Shown here: in pieces, positions 32,801 through 41,591 of the stretch
How positions within the stretch are numbered: position 1 is the stretch's first letter
How the letters are laid out: every line of letters starts with the position of its first letter
Assembly (NCBI RefSeq): GCF_001661345.1
Contig: NW_017962914.1
Coordinates: 1-64,000, forward strand
DNA from: Ascoidea rubescens DSM 1968
Lineage: Eukaryota > Ascomycota > Saccharomycetes > Ascoideales > Ascoideaceae
Direction of reading: 5' to 3'
DNA length: 64,000 nt
Notes under the pieces: model-generated
Seen by the model: only the letters and a program-made list of their open reading frames with translations
Databases searched by the model: none
What the model was told of the DNA's origin: nothing
Program-made: the position numbers and the translations under genes

Positions 32801-35800
32801 GTTTTTCCAATGAGGTTTTTGATTTTAAAATCCACTAGCCAGTAAGGGTCATCATCTTCAGAAATGGACTCTCCTGAGGTGCTGCTAGTCCCATTAAAGC
32901 TGATATCTCCATAAAATGACTGATTGCTTTTTGTATCTTCTTTTGCCGAATCACGATCCTGAGTTTTAGCAAATATTTTAGAAAGAATCTTATCGTCATC
33001 CCCGAGACAGGAGTTGTTTCGCGTTAATAAACATGAAGCATTATCAAATTTATAGCAAATTTTTCTTAGACTGTCTTCTATCATATCATTTGGAATTGAG
33101 TATGACAACGGTAATTGTTTTAATAAATCGGCTTCCATAAATATAGACCTAGCTCCTAAAACTAAACTAAAATCTGAAAACGATACGCTAAAGATAGTAA
33201 ACCAATCAGGTAAATGTTGAAATAAAATTTGTTCAATTGTGGATTTCTTTTCAGGTTTCAATGTCTTATTTAACTTTTTGTTGATTTTGATGGACTCCAA
33301 TAAATAATTATCATCCATAGGTAAAAAAACATTTTCAAAAATCTTTGAAATCCCAGTTAAAATCACCAAATCAGATAAATCAATATTTAGTGACTGAATG
33401 CATACACTTGAAGAAAACTGGAAATCTGGTAGATTTTCTAATTTGATTTTAAAAATTAAAAAATCTGAACTTAATATATCTTCAGCTTTGTTGAAATAAT
33501 CAGCTTTCAAAAGTGTTGATGTTGAACTAATAGTGGAATGGATTGAGATATTATCATCACTATCATTCATATCAGCAGAAAAAACATCATCCACATGATA
33601 AACAGGTTTAGTTTTTTTGTGTGCAGGATGGAAAAAATGAAATAATGAAGGATTATCTAATTCTGATTGTTTATATGAAAGATGTATTCCAGAAACCTCT
33701 ATTCTATGAAACAATGAACAACTTAAATTATGAAAACTATTAAATGCTTTTGAAAACATCTTTGAATGTGCCTTCTTTGATTCTAACTCATAACTGATTA
33801 AGTTGAAACTTAATATTAAAATCCTAAGCAATTTATCATCATTAAACGAGAAATTTTTTAAAATTATTGAAGGATCTTCAATAGTTAATTTTAAATAAAT
33901 TAATGGATAAATAGAAGCTAAAGTTTTAAAAAATTTACTGTAAAGACTTTTAAAATTCTTTTTTGCAACTTTTCCTTTTGCATTTGAGTTGATTAATTCA
34001 ATATTCAAAGAAGAATCAATTGAGTTAATAAATGTGTTTATTTTTTCAAATCTTATATGCGATTTATGACGTAAGAATTTATTTATAATTCCACAAAAGA
34101 ACATATTTAACTGGTTATAATTTAGCAATAAAAGACCTAAATGTTCAGCATTTAAATCAATAACAGGAGAAGAAAAATGACTTAGTGTCTTAATTAGTGC
34201 TCTCGAGATATCTAGCTCTTGCTCTACTACTTTCAAAGTTTGAAATAAAGCATTTGATTTTGCCGAGAATGTGATATTAGGAATTTGCAATAATTCAACA
34301 ATAGTCTGGCTAAAATATGAATTTAAGTCAGAGTCTGGAGACAGATTATAGTCAAATAGATTGAGTTTCAATGGATTGTTCAAACCATTTTTAATGTGCA
34401 TTAGGATAGTGACATCAAGTATTGAACCAATCAATTGATGAGGTTTGTCGTCAACTTTAAAAATCAAGCCATAACCAGGGGAATGATAGTTTAATCGATT
34501 AAAGTTGATATTAAATTCTTTGACCTTAAATTGAAAAGCAAATTTACTAAGTAAATTTGAATAATTGAAACCATTGTTAAAATTTTCATTTGCATTTTTA
34601 TTTTTATTTTTATTTTTATTTTTATTTTTATTTTTATTTTTATTTTCATTTTCATTTGCAGTATTAAAATTAAATTTAGGAAGATCAAAGCCAATATCCG
34701 CTTTATTTTTTACATAATCATTTTGGATATCATTATTTTGAGTACAGTCATTTTGATTATTATGATCATGATCATAATGACCATGGTAAAATTTCAAAAT
34801 TTGGTCCAAACTTTCAAAATTGTTGATTAAATTTAAATAATTTTTAAAAAGACCGTGAAAATTGGAATTATTAATTGAAAAGGTGTTATTTTGAGAATTT
34901 AATGATATGTCGTTGGATTTAATAAAATCGTTAAATTTATTGTTCAAAGAGTTACTATTATTTTTTTTTACTAGAGATTTTAAAAAAAACAAAAATAAAT
35001 TTAATTGGGATATGTCAATATTTTGCAAAGATATAGAAAGCTCATTTAGAATCGATAGTAATAAGTTTCTCCGATACAATTTTAATTTGTTTTTATTTAG
35101 CAGATAAGCCAGCTGAAAGTCTGGTATTTTTCTGGATTGAACATTATCAGTATCATTATCGTTATTGATATCAATGTTGTTGTTTATTTTATTGTGGTTA
35201 TGAGAAGTGTTGGCATCATCATTGTTAATATTATCACTAATATTATCGCTAATATCATCTTTGCTTTTATTATCGATATTATCAATAATATCGTTATTAT
35301 TTATATTGTTTAATAGAGAGGATTTATTATTGGAAATGTAATCTTTTAATGAATCGAATAATAAAGGCAAAAGATTTTCATCATTGATTGATAAAAAGTT
35401 TGATGTAGTGTCTAGGAAATCTAGTAGTTTTAAATTGAATCCGTTCAAGACAAAATTTGAATTGACATTGGTTATTGAATTTTTTTCAACATTTAATATA
35501 GAGTTGAATTCCAGATTTAGTTTGTTAATAATACTTTTGTTTTTATTGATGGGATTTTTATTGTTATTGGAGATACGATTATCAATAATATTGAAATTGT
35601 TTATGCATAAAGATAAATTGAACAATAGATAATGAGTTTTGAATATTTGTTGTTCTTTTTTAAAAGATTTTAAGTTTGAGAATAGTTCCATAGTTGGTTG
35701 TCTTTTCAATTGTTTAATATCGTCGATTTTCAAATAATCGCTATCGTTAGTCAAGATTTGATGTATTTCCTTATCATCAACGTAATTCAAGTTTAAGGAG

Positions 35801-36582
35801 AACTGTATTTGATTTAGTACTAAAGAAATTGAGGTTATTTTAGATTTAGATTTAGATTTAATATTTTTGTTATTTTTGCTATTAGTATTATTGAATAAAT
35901 TGACCTTTACATTTTTAATTATAAATTGAAAATTGGGAAAACTGAAATTTTTTGAAAGATTTCTTATAAAAGGACGATTGTAGTATTTTTTTAAAAAACC
36001 CATGAATTGTATTGAAAAATCATCTTTTTCATCAAAAATATCATTAATGGAATTGTCAATATCAACTTCAGCTTTATTTTTATGTTCCTTATTGTCATTA
36101 TTATCATTATTATCATTATTATCATTATTATCATTATTATCATTATTATCATTATTATTATCATTGGAAGAGGATAAATTTTTTTGAAACAAGTTTTTTA
36201 GTATTATATCGTAAAGATCGAAGGAAACATTCAAATCGATATCAGATATTACTATGTTCAAAAATTTGAAAGATTTCAAAGAAAAGTTAAGCCTGAGCAC
36301 AATTGTATTAAAAACAACATAGTCGTCATTTTGGTTTTGGTTTTCAAATATAGTGTGATCCCGAACAAAACAGTTTGATAAATTTTTCAAATTAAACTCA
36401 TCGCGCAACTTGCTAATATTAGATAAATTGATGGATAGGTGTTTTATGACTATGTTCGTTGGAAGAGTGTAAACAATTAAAAACCCATAAAAGTAGAATG
36501 TGAGACAGTTGATGACAATAGTCGAAAACACGTATATTATTAGGAAGTTGATGAACAGGTCAAAGAGAGTCTTGAGAAACAT
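26881..36582 (-). CDS. FMP27: Bridge-like lipid transfer protein Fmp27/Hob1 (Hobbit/BLTP2)
   Basis: Giant rod-shaped protein that forms a hydrophobic groove between ER and plasma membrane (or mitochondria) and is thought to carry bulk lipid. 3233 residues, one exon. An N-terminal membrane segment lies at about residues 7-37 (FDLFINFLIIYVFSTIVINC). The family hallmark SDKIGFWDKLRANVHARIRF, the 'GFWDK' domain, lies near 1864, and the 'WPPW' domain (SLSNWPPWLGPES) near 2617. An SW-type region (FEVGEMIISNFDIRIIEGIL) sits between them. It is longer than S. cerevisiae Fmp27 (2628), partly through Asn/Asp- and Lys/Asn-repeat inserts in the first 700 residues and an acidic loop near 2960-3050. The repeats avoid the named core domains. 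Its promoter is shared with the small gene at 37032. Hob2 (YPR117W) is the alternative paralogue name. Confidence 0.93.
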   Translation of the reverse strand: MFLKTLFDLFINFLIIYVFSTIVINCLTFYFYGFLIVYTLPTNIVIKHLSINLSNISKLRDEFNLKNLSNCFVRDHTIFENQNQNDDYVVFNTIVLRLNFSLKSFKFLNIVISDIDLNVSFDLYDIILKNLFQKNLSSSNDNNNDNNDNNDNNDNNDNNDNNDNKEHKNKAEVDIDNSINDIFDEKDDFSIQFMGFLKKYYNRPFIRNLSKNFSFPNFQFIIKNVKVNLFNNTNSKNNKNIKSKSKSKITSISLVLNQIQFSLNLNYVDDKEIHQILTNDSDYLKIDDIKQLKRQPTMELFSNLKSFKKEQQIFKTHYLLFNLSLCINNFNIIDNRISNNNKNPINKNKSIINKLNLEFNSILNVEKNSITNVNSNFVLNGFNLKLLDFLDTTSNFLSINDENLLPLLFDSLKDYISNNKSSLLNNINNNDIIDNIDNKSKDDISDNISDNINNDDANTSHNHNKINNNIDINNDNDTDNVQSRKIPDFQLAYLLNKNKLKLYRRNLLLSILNELSISLQNIDISQLNLFLFFLKSLVKKNNSNSLNNKFNDFIKSNDISLNSQNNTFSINNSNFHGLFKNYLNLINNFESLDQILKFYHGHYDHDHNNQNDCTQNNDIQNDYVKNKADIGFDLPKFNFNTANENENKNKNKNKNKNKNKNKNANENFNNGFNYSNLLSKFAFQFKVKEFNINFNRLNYHSPGYGLIFKVDDKPHQLIGSILDVTILMHIKNGLNNPLKLNLFDYNLSPDSDLNSYFSQTIVELLQIPNITFSAKSNALFQTLKVVEQELDISRALIKTLSHFSSPVIDLNAEHLGLLLLNYNQLNMFFCGIINKFLRHKSHIRFEKINTFINSIDSSLNIELINSNAKGKVAKKNFKSLYSKFFKTLASIYPLIYLKLTIEDPSIILKNFSFNDDKLLRILILSFNLISYELESKKAHSKMFSKAFNSFHNLSCSLFHRIEVSGIHLSYKQSELDNPSLFHFFHPAHKKTKPVYHVDDVFSADMNDSDDNISIHSTISSTSTLLKADYFNKAEDILSSDFLIFKIKLENLPDFQFSSSVCIQSLNIDLSDLVILTGISKIFENVFLPMDDNYLLESIKINKKLNKTLKPEKKSTIEQILFQHLPDWFTIFSVSFSDFSLVLGARSIFMEADLLKQLPLSYSIPNDMIEDSLRKICYKFDNASCLLTRNNSCLGDDDKILSKIFAKTQDRDSAKEDTKSNQSFYGDISFNGTSSTSGESISEDDDPYWLVDFKIKNLIGKTIMEPSNEKIFYLQSKNFFKMPMVELTSIAFHKKDYLKDLLKVNVSVDRFDLLFSHIIYFLIVSSVSLIRNTVFSFYKKVSKSPIPIVENQILNKNNGFNSSILDFLVLSGDFGSIDIVLQLPNNFKMRYENFHSHIKLTPDMPSIFSNSEVLRLCVKSPTVSGFWATLVNVNYCQLLLNFDNLLEYIRCKNEKQIDLDTVLEICSHSIRFSIPHQFVIHKLFDNLGTFLKVAKQLNYSLKNNSPGIVIKPHAVPPVIFPKIHLKSRRGIFSMDDDPFESELSMIFQIGIAEQKERLSKLNFFIEAAKHSFHDEDVSLEESSCFSVVLRNKNSIFSIKDYYKIDDQDNISSNFMERESVSQKLDVLQRNLSKSWLKRVEVYKQKMAQEISNNADFLYGLLSNNMGSHKHLNRRLLENSLYPPLMSIILENLDLKIDRVDFPIDSIPKYIHDIGKGVPYDTEYTLLLPFNIDLKLSELRVHLRDYPLPLLYIPSISDNQFSSIPSVHIHGNCIIAEDFFDSPSNIRNVFVPLVYCCDQRENLCLYSLLIPRTVASIKMFPNLVVDINTSKPTKFTWGSSQTACIQQIMLIFDAFTKPPLDPSDKIGFWDKLRANVHARIRFNWNDHGDLHILFKGSRSPYELTGSAAGFILCFKGNVILDLNRNDDPKDFLVVDADQVMWVIPNHLAEPLLVWSRHSSESVFLPTSSLFVSSIANYYLEDDYKTELPFVNRGVIAEMSKHYFEKVTIQLSGNVQFKMGINFERMITKTQRSSEFTPHYLIKLTNPDYVEDLSKYDAYEKFRSHFVHMAFSLVSPSTSNSRLKTQKGPYNTVHLTQRSIEHFFAWWKLFSGNMSLPIRHGKIFGPETSTKKFAQYLDSIKYQFLISPLFMSHFQRDNEKELSLNEVYSYGMKGKLDSFALDLHQKKELFVKHYEKLNLTKRVTQMKFEVGEMIISNFDIRIIEGILKNQVPNGTYSGNHSAKVRTFDNDLSWYDRNDFEEVGTNSLETYKATARIFPLMFTPHLSYYRQTNFDESYVLSNNNNCVAHDCILGKNYWIDTQFKLTQERMDQIKKEIQLHKATLETKTFDDKHYSVSLQKIIENLEKRFLDLCKIHEDLMVFKENPTSCDATYLQDVDFSENEKSRFNNQFIVHNMLLKWNVHNRNFFYKYIHLVNLESTMDEYLGNKAVSYFRDIIVEQNDRSDEAALKSTLSRIEEESKDHNQPLQFSYDKKSCVDRLKFFEEDLAAVNENDVNLSHENDYCFKLILPQIQLIKDENVDSCVLVIAPSIQLNIVSIIEKKYKQIELLEKEETDVISVEKRFGAILNQANVFVFSKGEVATNANKLFTGIKNYGSLSNWPPWLGPESCHNNNLLSNNLLLEKTSITVRYDRVNPMVLMDENYGSIRRNKVIVECPKVVVSCDSSQYSAFYSIIINLLIYSEPTSKTLNEKLEKMIIKSDLSNLSSYLDQLKFLQETAKLLRKLELCYSFRKPLLLENELSDYSAIGNQKYETLVQLYLLMKVVNLGGKKYQESHDTLEWAIRADQIILHMLEDDRKPFLDVALANSKFNRLESPDGSNRNAIDIGIIQCFNLEKDVLYQEFFSPFTPKGSEPKSLSKSDNLVRIEWKMDKPVGGIKVIRNFNVKLQPVKIQLEQKTGEKIFHYLFPNDYNQVSIVENGGGNQDSTLVSGSSTLTNFQSRKKNSELRSKQRIIEYEDDEDDGKEEGDDDDDDEDYSDTSFSSNSMNSRIVLDDGYDEESDDDGDDDDEDNGSNGSNDGFSIRNGSKSSSLSLRQDTKISLKEEGGTPVNRKFTLRSHRINGIQNNSTTLTSLPNIEEQDEVDEMIGRASKYLSIVSFQVNHCILCVSYKGAGKTKLINVNDFVLKLPLIHFSNRVWTLLDLAMNLKKIVIKSLLAHTGQLIGNKLKHHRNKNKKIMLPLRQLTHYESFTSISDLRKKSVPKVLLRSSSSKDEEDKEL
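34594..34645. repeat. FMP27: Repeat coding Asn-Lys in FMP27
   Basis: Tandem six-base units (TTTTTA on the plus strand) give alternating Asn and Lys residues in an insert of Fmp27. Confidence 0.88.
36092..36166. repeat. FMP27: Repeat coding Asn-Asp-Asn in FMP27
   Basis: Tandem ATTATC units on the plus strand code an Asn/Asp tract near residues 140-165 of Fmp27. Confidence 0.88.
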
Positions 36583-37031
36583 TTAGCTGGGGTTGTGGAG
36601 TGATCGGCGACAGTGGGATGAATGCTTCAAATGGAAGGTGCAAGACATAGAACAGCTCTTAGCAGTGTGCCAACTGAAATGAATATTCGAGATACGTGTA
36701 AACAACGCAAAAATAGCTATTCAGCAAACACCAGCAGTCTTCAAACAGTTTAGAGCTGAATGAAGGTATCGGATTGCATTATATCGTTGTCTCAAAGAGG
36801 TCTTTTCACAGCCGTTGGGCGGAAGACCTCGTTCCGTGGCGCTGGCTCTAAAGAATGCACCTATGCATGATCCGCAACCCTGGTGCATCACGGGATTCTT
36901 CGTTCCGTATCGTTCCGCCGATCTCCTATTCCTGATTTGGGTGCGATATAATACTCGGCTTTGGAGCTGTCTCTTGAGGGAGCATACTTTCTATTGCTTG
37001 CTGCTTCTGGCTGACTTGTCCATTGGTTACA
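36583..37031. other. Divergent promoter region, FMP27 and small gene
   Basis: A GC-richer block at 36800-36930 carries three CGTTCCG motifs. The rest is a plausible promoter and leader for both genes. No further gene seen. Confidence 0.6.
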
Positions 37032-37787
37032 ATGAGCTTCTTCTTTGGTGCTGGTGCCTCTGCAAATAAGAAACCTACTGACTTGGTAGACAAAAATGAC
37101 AGATCAGATCTCAACAACTCGCCAGCTTTTCTAAAATTCACCAATCTTGAGTTCACACAGTTGATCTTGGAGGATCCCCCTTTTATTTTGAGCATGGGTG
37201 GTTCGAATGGCAGCATTTACCTTGAGAAAGAAGACCAGAAGTGGGAATTGCTCACTGCAAAGATCAATCAGACCTACAATCTCTCCTACAACAATGGTGT
37301 TCTACAAAACCATTTGATTTATCTATTGAATTTTTTCAAAAGTCAAATTGACTTCTTTTTTGAAGATTTTTATAGGTCTTTGCATAGCTACCAACACAGT
37401 GTGGCTAATAAAAGTAATGGCGCTAATCAACATACCGATACTACCAATACCAATATTACTGTTGCTAATAACAATAACAATAATAATAATAAAAACAACA
37501 ATAATAATAACAACAATAATAGTGTTAATGACATTAATAGCTTAATGAATTACGACAATTTATTTATGGATGATGTACAGTTCACAAAACTAATTCAAAG
37601 CTATTTTTTAAGAAACAATTTATCTCATCCTTTATTTAAAGGATTGAATTATGAGACAAGGGATTTATTGTCCAATTTAATTGCGATTCATCTAATGAAA
37701 AGAATCACGAAATACCAATCTTACTTCAGATTATTAAACCAAAATTTGTTCAATTATCCTCCAAGTAAATCTTCTAAAAAAAAGTAA
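37032..37787 (+). CDS. Unidentified 251-residue protein
   Basis: I do not recognise this protein. The start is ATG at 37032 (MSFFFGAGASANKKPTDLV); the frame is open slightly upstream but without an ATG. No signal peptide or clear membrane segment. Two conserved-looking folded segments (about 35-120: FTNLEFTQLILEDPPFILSM, ending with LLNFFKSQIDFFFEDFYRSL; and about 175-245: FTKLIQSYFLRNNLSHPLFK, ending in LLNQNLFNY) are separated by an Asn-rich linker. The regular helical pattern suggests an all-alpha protein. It ends in KSSKKK. It is divergent from FMP27 and convergent with RPT4. Codon use matches its neighbours, so it is probably a real host gene. Confidence 0.7.
   Translation: MSFFFGAGASANKKPTDLVDKNDRSDLNNSPAFLKFTNLEFTQLILEDPPFILSMGGSNGSIYLEKEDQKWELLTAKINQTYNLSYNNGVLQNHLIYLLNFFKSQIDFFFEDFYRSLHSYQHSVANKSNGANQHTDTTNTNITVANNNNNNNNKNNNNNNNNNSVNDINSLMNYDNLFMDDVQFTKLIQSYFLRNNLSHPLFKGLNYETRDLLSNLIAIHLMKRITKYQSYFRLLNQNLFNYPPSKSSKKK
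37462..37525. repeat. AAT/AAC repeat coding Asn in the unidentified gene
   Basis: About 20 Asn codons with occasional AAA form the linker between the two folded-looking halves of the protein. Confidence 0.85.
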
Positions 37788-38174
37788 TTTGATTTGTAAA
37801 TTATTTTACTTATAAATGGATTTTTGCATTTTTTTTATTTTTATTCTATGATGTTACTAATCATCTCATTTAACTGATTATTACATTTTTTTTAATTTTT
37901 TTTCCAATGGTTGGGTTTGTATAGTATTATTAATTTATTAGGACTTTATATAATTTTTGTTTTTTTGTTGTTTTTTTTGCTTTTTGTCTTTTCTTCTTTT
38001 TATCCTTTCTTCTTCTTTTTGTTTTTTTTCTAGGTTTATTCTCATTTTAATATATATTATATCATATAACTAAATAAGGATTACAATGGTATTTTTCAAT
38101 TGGCAATTATCAATTACCAATTAAAAGTAAAACTTAAATTATACTAAGTTATATTAAATGACATATATCTATAC
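37788..38174. other. Convergent intergenic region upstream of RPT4 3' end
   Basis: T-rich 3' flank with long TTTTTT runs and CTTCTTTT repeats near 37985-38030. No gene seen. Confidence 0.65.
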
Positions 38175-39473
38175 TCATAACTTTTTATATTCTAATTTGC
38201 CTTCAAGCTTCTTTGTTTCTGAGACTTTTCTAACTGCTTTCATAATATCGTCTTGAATGATATAATCTCTATCACTTCTAATGGCAAAAAATCCTGCTTC
38301 GGTTATAACGTTTCTAATATCTGCACCATTGAAGCCATCGCTCATTTTAACTGCTGCTTCAAAATCAAATTCTCCCTTTTTGGCCACATTTTGTGTATGG
38401 ATTTTGAAAATATCCAATCTTGCAACCTCATTTGGCAAAGGGATCTCAATTTTACGATCCAATCTACCAGCTCTTAGCAATGCAGGATCTAGAGTATCGG
38501 GTCTATTAGTTGCCATGATAACTTTAGTTTGCCCCAAATAATCAAAACCATCCATTTGATTTAATAATTCCATTAGAGTTCTTTGAATTTCTCGATCTGC
38601 TGATGTACCCTCAGAAAATCTTCTGCCACCAATTGCATCAATTTCATCCATAAAGATAATACATGGTTCATGTTCTTTGGCGTAACCAAACAATTCCCGG
38701 ACTAGTCTTGAGGATTCACCGATATATTTATCAACTATGCCTGAAGCAGGAGAAAAGATAAAATTGGCTGCAATGGTAGCTGCAACAGCTTTAGCTAATA
38801 GCGTTTTCCCGGTGCCAGGTGGTCCGTACAACAAGACACCCTTTGGTGGTTTAATTCCGACTCTTTGAAACAATTCTGGGTTTTTCAATGGCAATTCAAT
38901 CACCTCTCTTAATTCCCGTATTTGGTCAGTTAAACCACCAATTCCCTCAAATGATACTTCTCCTGAATCAAAAGTGGTCATATTATAGACGGTAGGGTCG
39001 ACTTCTCTGGGTAAGATTCTCATAATCGTTAACGTTGTCATATCCAATGCGACTCTGACACCCTGTTTTAATTTTGATTTGTTTATAGTATTTCTACATC
39101 CGACAATATATCTTGGACCGGATGATGCCTTTACTATGAATTTTTCCTCAGTTAGTTGTTTCAAAACAGTTCCAATTAATTGACCGACACTTTGCAAGGC
39201 TTTGATGTCTTCTTCAGTTTTTGTGAAGTCCTTCTCTAAATCTCTTATTTGCAATCTTAAATTCTTCAAACGCGCGTCCCAATCTCTATGTTCAATTAGC
39301 TTGCTCTTGAATTGGTTCAACGCTTTTTCCTTTCTAAGGTCTCTCGTAGATCTAGGCTGTTGTGGTGGCTGTGGTGGTTGCTGTGCACTCGAAGACGAAG
39401 CTTGGTTCTGGTTTATCGAGCTATCCACATCGTTATTCAAGGCAGATAAAAGTGGGTCGTTTTCTTCACTCAT
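38175..39473 (-). CDS. RPT4: 26S proteasome regulatory ATPase Rpt4
   Basis: One of six AAA ATPases of the proteasome base ring, which unfolds and threads substrates into the 20S core. 432 residues, as expected. It starts [14 protein letters not shown], as yeast Rpt4 does. A coiled coil at about 50-95 ([20 protein letters not shown]) is followed by the OB-fold segment ([13 protein letters not shown]), Walker [16 protein letters not shown] (about 215), Walker [14 protein letters not shown] (about 270), the SRH region [20 protein letters not shown] and the arginine motif [20 protein letters not shown]. It ends EYKKL, matching Rpt4 (EYQKL) and distinguishing it from the HbYX-tailed subunits. The promoter is shared with CDC31. 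Confidence 0.97.
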   Translation of the reverse strand: MSEENDPLLSALNNDVDSSINQNQASSSSAQQPPQPPQQPRSTRDLRKEKALNQFKSKLIEHRDWDARLKNLRLQIRDLEKDFTKTEEDIKALQSVGQLIGTVLKQLTEEKFIVKASSGPRYIVGCRNTINKSKLKQGVRVALDMTTLTIMRILPREVDPTVYNMTTFDSGEVSFEGIGGLTDQIRELREVIELPLKNPELFQRVGIKPPKGVLLYGPPGTGKTLLAKAVAATIAANFIFSPASGIVDKYIGESSRLVRELFGYAKEHEPCIIFMDEIDAIGGRRFSEGTSADREIQRTLMELLNQMDGFDYLGQTKVIMATNRPDTLDPALLRAGRLDRKIEIPLPNEVARLDIFKIHTQNVAKKGEFDFEAAVKMSDGFNGADIRNVITEAGFFAIRSDRDYIIQDDIMKAVRKVSETKKLEGKLEYKKL

Positions 39474-39809
39474 TTTTCTTCAATTTGAAATCAGTCTTTA
39501 AAACTCAAACTAGAAATAACTGCACTTCAATTCTCTAAAGGAGGCTCGCAAAAGATGTATGTGTGTGATGTAGAATCAAAACCAGCACGTCGCAATTGGT
39601 GTTAGCTAGAGGCAGTTGGAGATATTTCCACTGTGTTTCCAGATGAGAAGTATCAAGTGGCAAGAGAAAAAGGTTTGAAGATCTGAGCGGACGGGTAAAG
39701 CGTACATTCTACACCCACTGCACCCACGCGAGCGTGGAATTTCACACAAATGAAGACAGTTCTGGGTTTGGAGAACCAGTGCAGTTGCTTCTCGTCAATT
39801 ATCGCAGCG
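39474..39809. other. Divergent promoter, RPT4/CDC31
   Basis: An AGTGGCAAG motif near 39656 resembles the proteasome control element GGTGGCAAA with two mismatches, so Rpn4 control of RPT4 is possible but unproven. ACGCGAGCG near 39726 resembles an MCB-like element near CDC31. No gene seen. Confidence 0.45.
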
Positions 39810-40310
39810 ATGGCCAGCACCTTTTCCAGACAGGGCATGGCGTCCAACATCAATGGAGCAGACAAAGGAGAGCTTCTTGAAGAGCAGAAGCAGGAGATCC
39901 GTGAGGCGTTTCACTTGTTTGACTTGAATAACGATGGCCACTTGGGGTTTCACGAGTTGAAAATTGCCATGAAGGCCCTAGGCTTTGAGCCTACAAAAAA
40001 AGAGGTGCTAGACATGATAGCAGAGTATGATGTCAACGACAAAAATCTAATCAACTACGACAATTTTTTCCAAGAGATGGGTCAAAGAATACTCGAAAGA
40101 GACAAGGACTCAGAGATCGAAAGAGCTTTCAAGTTGTTTGACGAGGACTCCACTGGAAAAATATCGTTAAAAAACCTCAGAAGAGTTGCAAAAGAACTAG
40201 GAGACGAATTGGGAGACGATGAGCTAAGAGCAATGATCGATGAGTTTGATTTGGACGACGATGGCGAAATCAATTTTGATGAATTCAAAAGAATATGTCA
40301 AGACGACTGA
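39810..40310 (+). CDS. CDC31: Centrin Cdc31
   Basis: Calcium-binding centrin of the spindle pole body half-bridge, also found in TREX-2 and with Rad4. The start is ATG at 39810 ([16 protein letters not shown]); 166 residues, against 161 in S. cerevisiae. Four EF-hands: [12 protein letters not shown] (canonical), [12 protein letters not shown] (degenerate: no Gly at position 6, no Glu at 12), [12 protein letters not shown] (no Glu at 12) and [12 protein letters not shown] (canonical). This pattern of intact first and last loops is shared with yeast Cdc31. Highly conserved linkers: [22 protein letters not shown] and LRRVAKELG. An in-frame ATG at 39750 would add 20 unlikely residues. Confidence 0.95.
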   Translation: MASTFSRQGMASNINGADKGELLEEQKQEIREAFHLFDLNNDGHLGFHELKIAMKALGFEPTKKEVLDMIAEYDVNDKNLINYDNFFQEMGQRILERDKDSEIERAFKLFDEDSTGKISLKNLRRVAKELGDELGDDELRAMIDEFDLDDDGEINFDEFKRICQDD

Positions 40311-40674
40311 GCTGACGCCTGATGGGGCTGTACTATATAAAAATTCTTTTGCGCTTCTTTCTCGATATACATTCTATACAACTGTGCCATTTTTAATTCT
40401 GTTTTTGGTTTCCACCTCTTTTCCTTCTCTGTTTCTTCTTTTTTTGGCACCATAAACACCGGCTCGGAATAGAAATCTCCGGCCGCTTCTCACCTGACTA
40501 GTACCGGCTCCTTCCTAATGGGGCCTTCTTCAATTTGGCCAGTTCTGAAATAAAATTGTTTTCAAAACCAACTCACCATCATTAACAGCTTTGAATATCT
40601 TTGAGCTGGATGGTTGCAATTTGGAAGATGGTATTGGTTTAAGTTCGAATATAGTATTGTATCTGCTTTGAAAA
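40311..40674. other. CDC31 3' flank and SPT14 promoter
   Basis: Contains a TATATAA at 40334-40340, which is too far upstream to be clearly linked to SPT14, and a TTTCTTC-rich pyrimidine tract. No gene seen. Confidence 0.6.
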
Positions 40675-41396
40675 ATGTCCTACAATATAGCGTACGTATT
40701 GTCTGTTCTAGCAATTTATTACTATTTTTGTCCTATCGCTTTCTAGGTAGATTTGATCCAAGCTAATACTCTATCTCAACCGCAGAATGGTGTCTGATTT
40801 CTTTTACCCACAAATGGGTGGTGTGGAACTTCATATTTACCATCTTTCGCAGCAACTTATACAGTTGGGCTACTCAGTCGTTATCATCACTCACGATTAC
40901 AAGTCGAGAATTGGTATACGATATCTAACCAATGGACTAAAAGTATATTATGTTCCATTTTTCATTTTGTTTCGAGAATCGACTTTTCCAACTGTTTTCA
41001 GTGCTTTTCCAATCTTGCGAAACATATTCATAAGAGAAAACATCAACTTGGTTCATGGCCATGGTTCATTAAGCTCCTTGTGTCATGAAGCCATTTTTCA
41101 CGCAAGAACAATGGGGATTAAAGCTGTTTTCACCGACCATTCATTGTTTGGTTTTGCTGATATTGGTTCAATTTTAGCTAATAAAGCCTTGAAATTCACT
41201 TTAAAGGATATCAACAGAGTGATTTGTGTGTCTCATACTTGTAAGGAAAATACTGTACTAAGAGCCTCAATCAATCCTAATATAGTTTATGTTATTCCCA
41301 ACGCTGTAATATCACAAGATTTTAGACCTGATTTATCGAAAATGAACCGAAAATTAAAGCAAAATATTAAAAAAATGACAAATACTATTAATAATA

Positions 41397-41494
<98 letters not shown>

Positions 41495-41495
41495 N

Positions 41496-41591
<96 letters not shown>

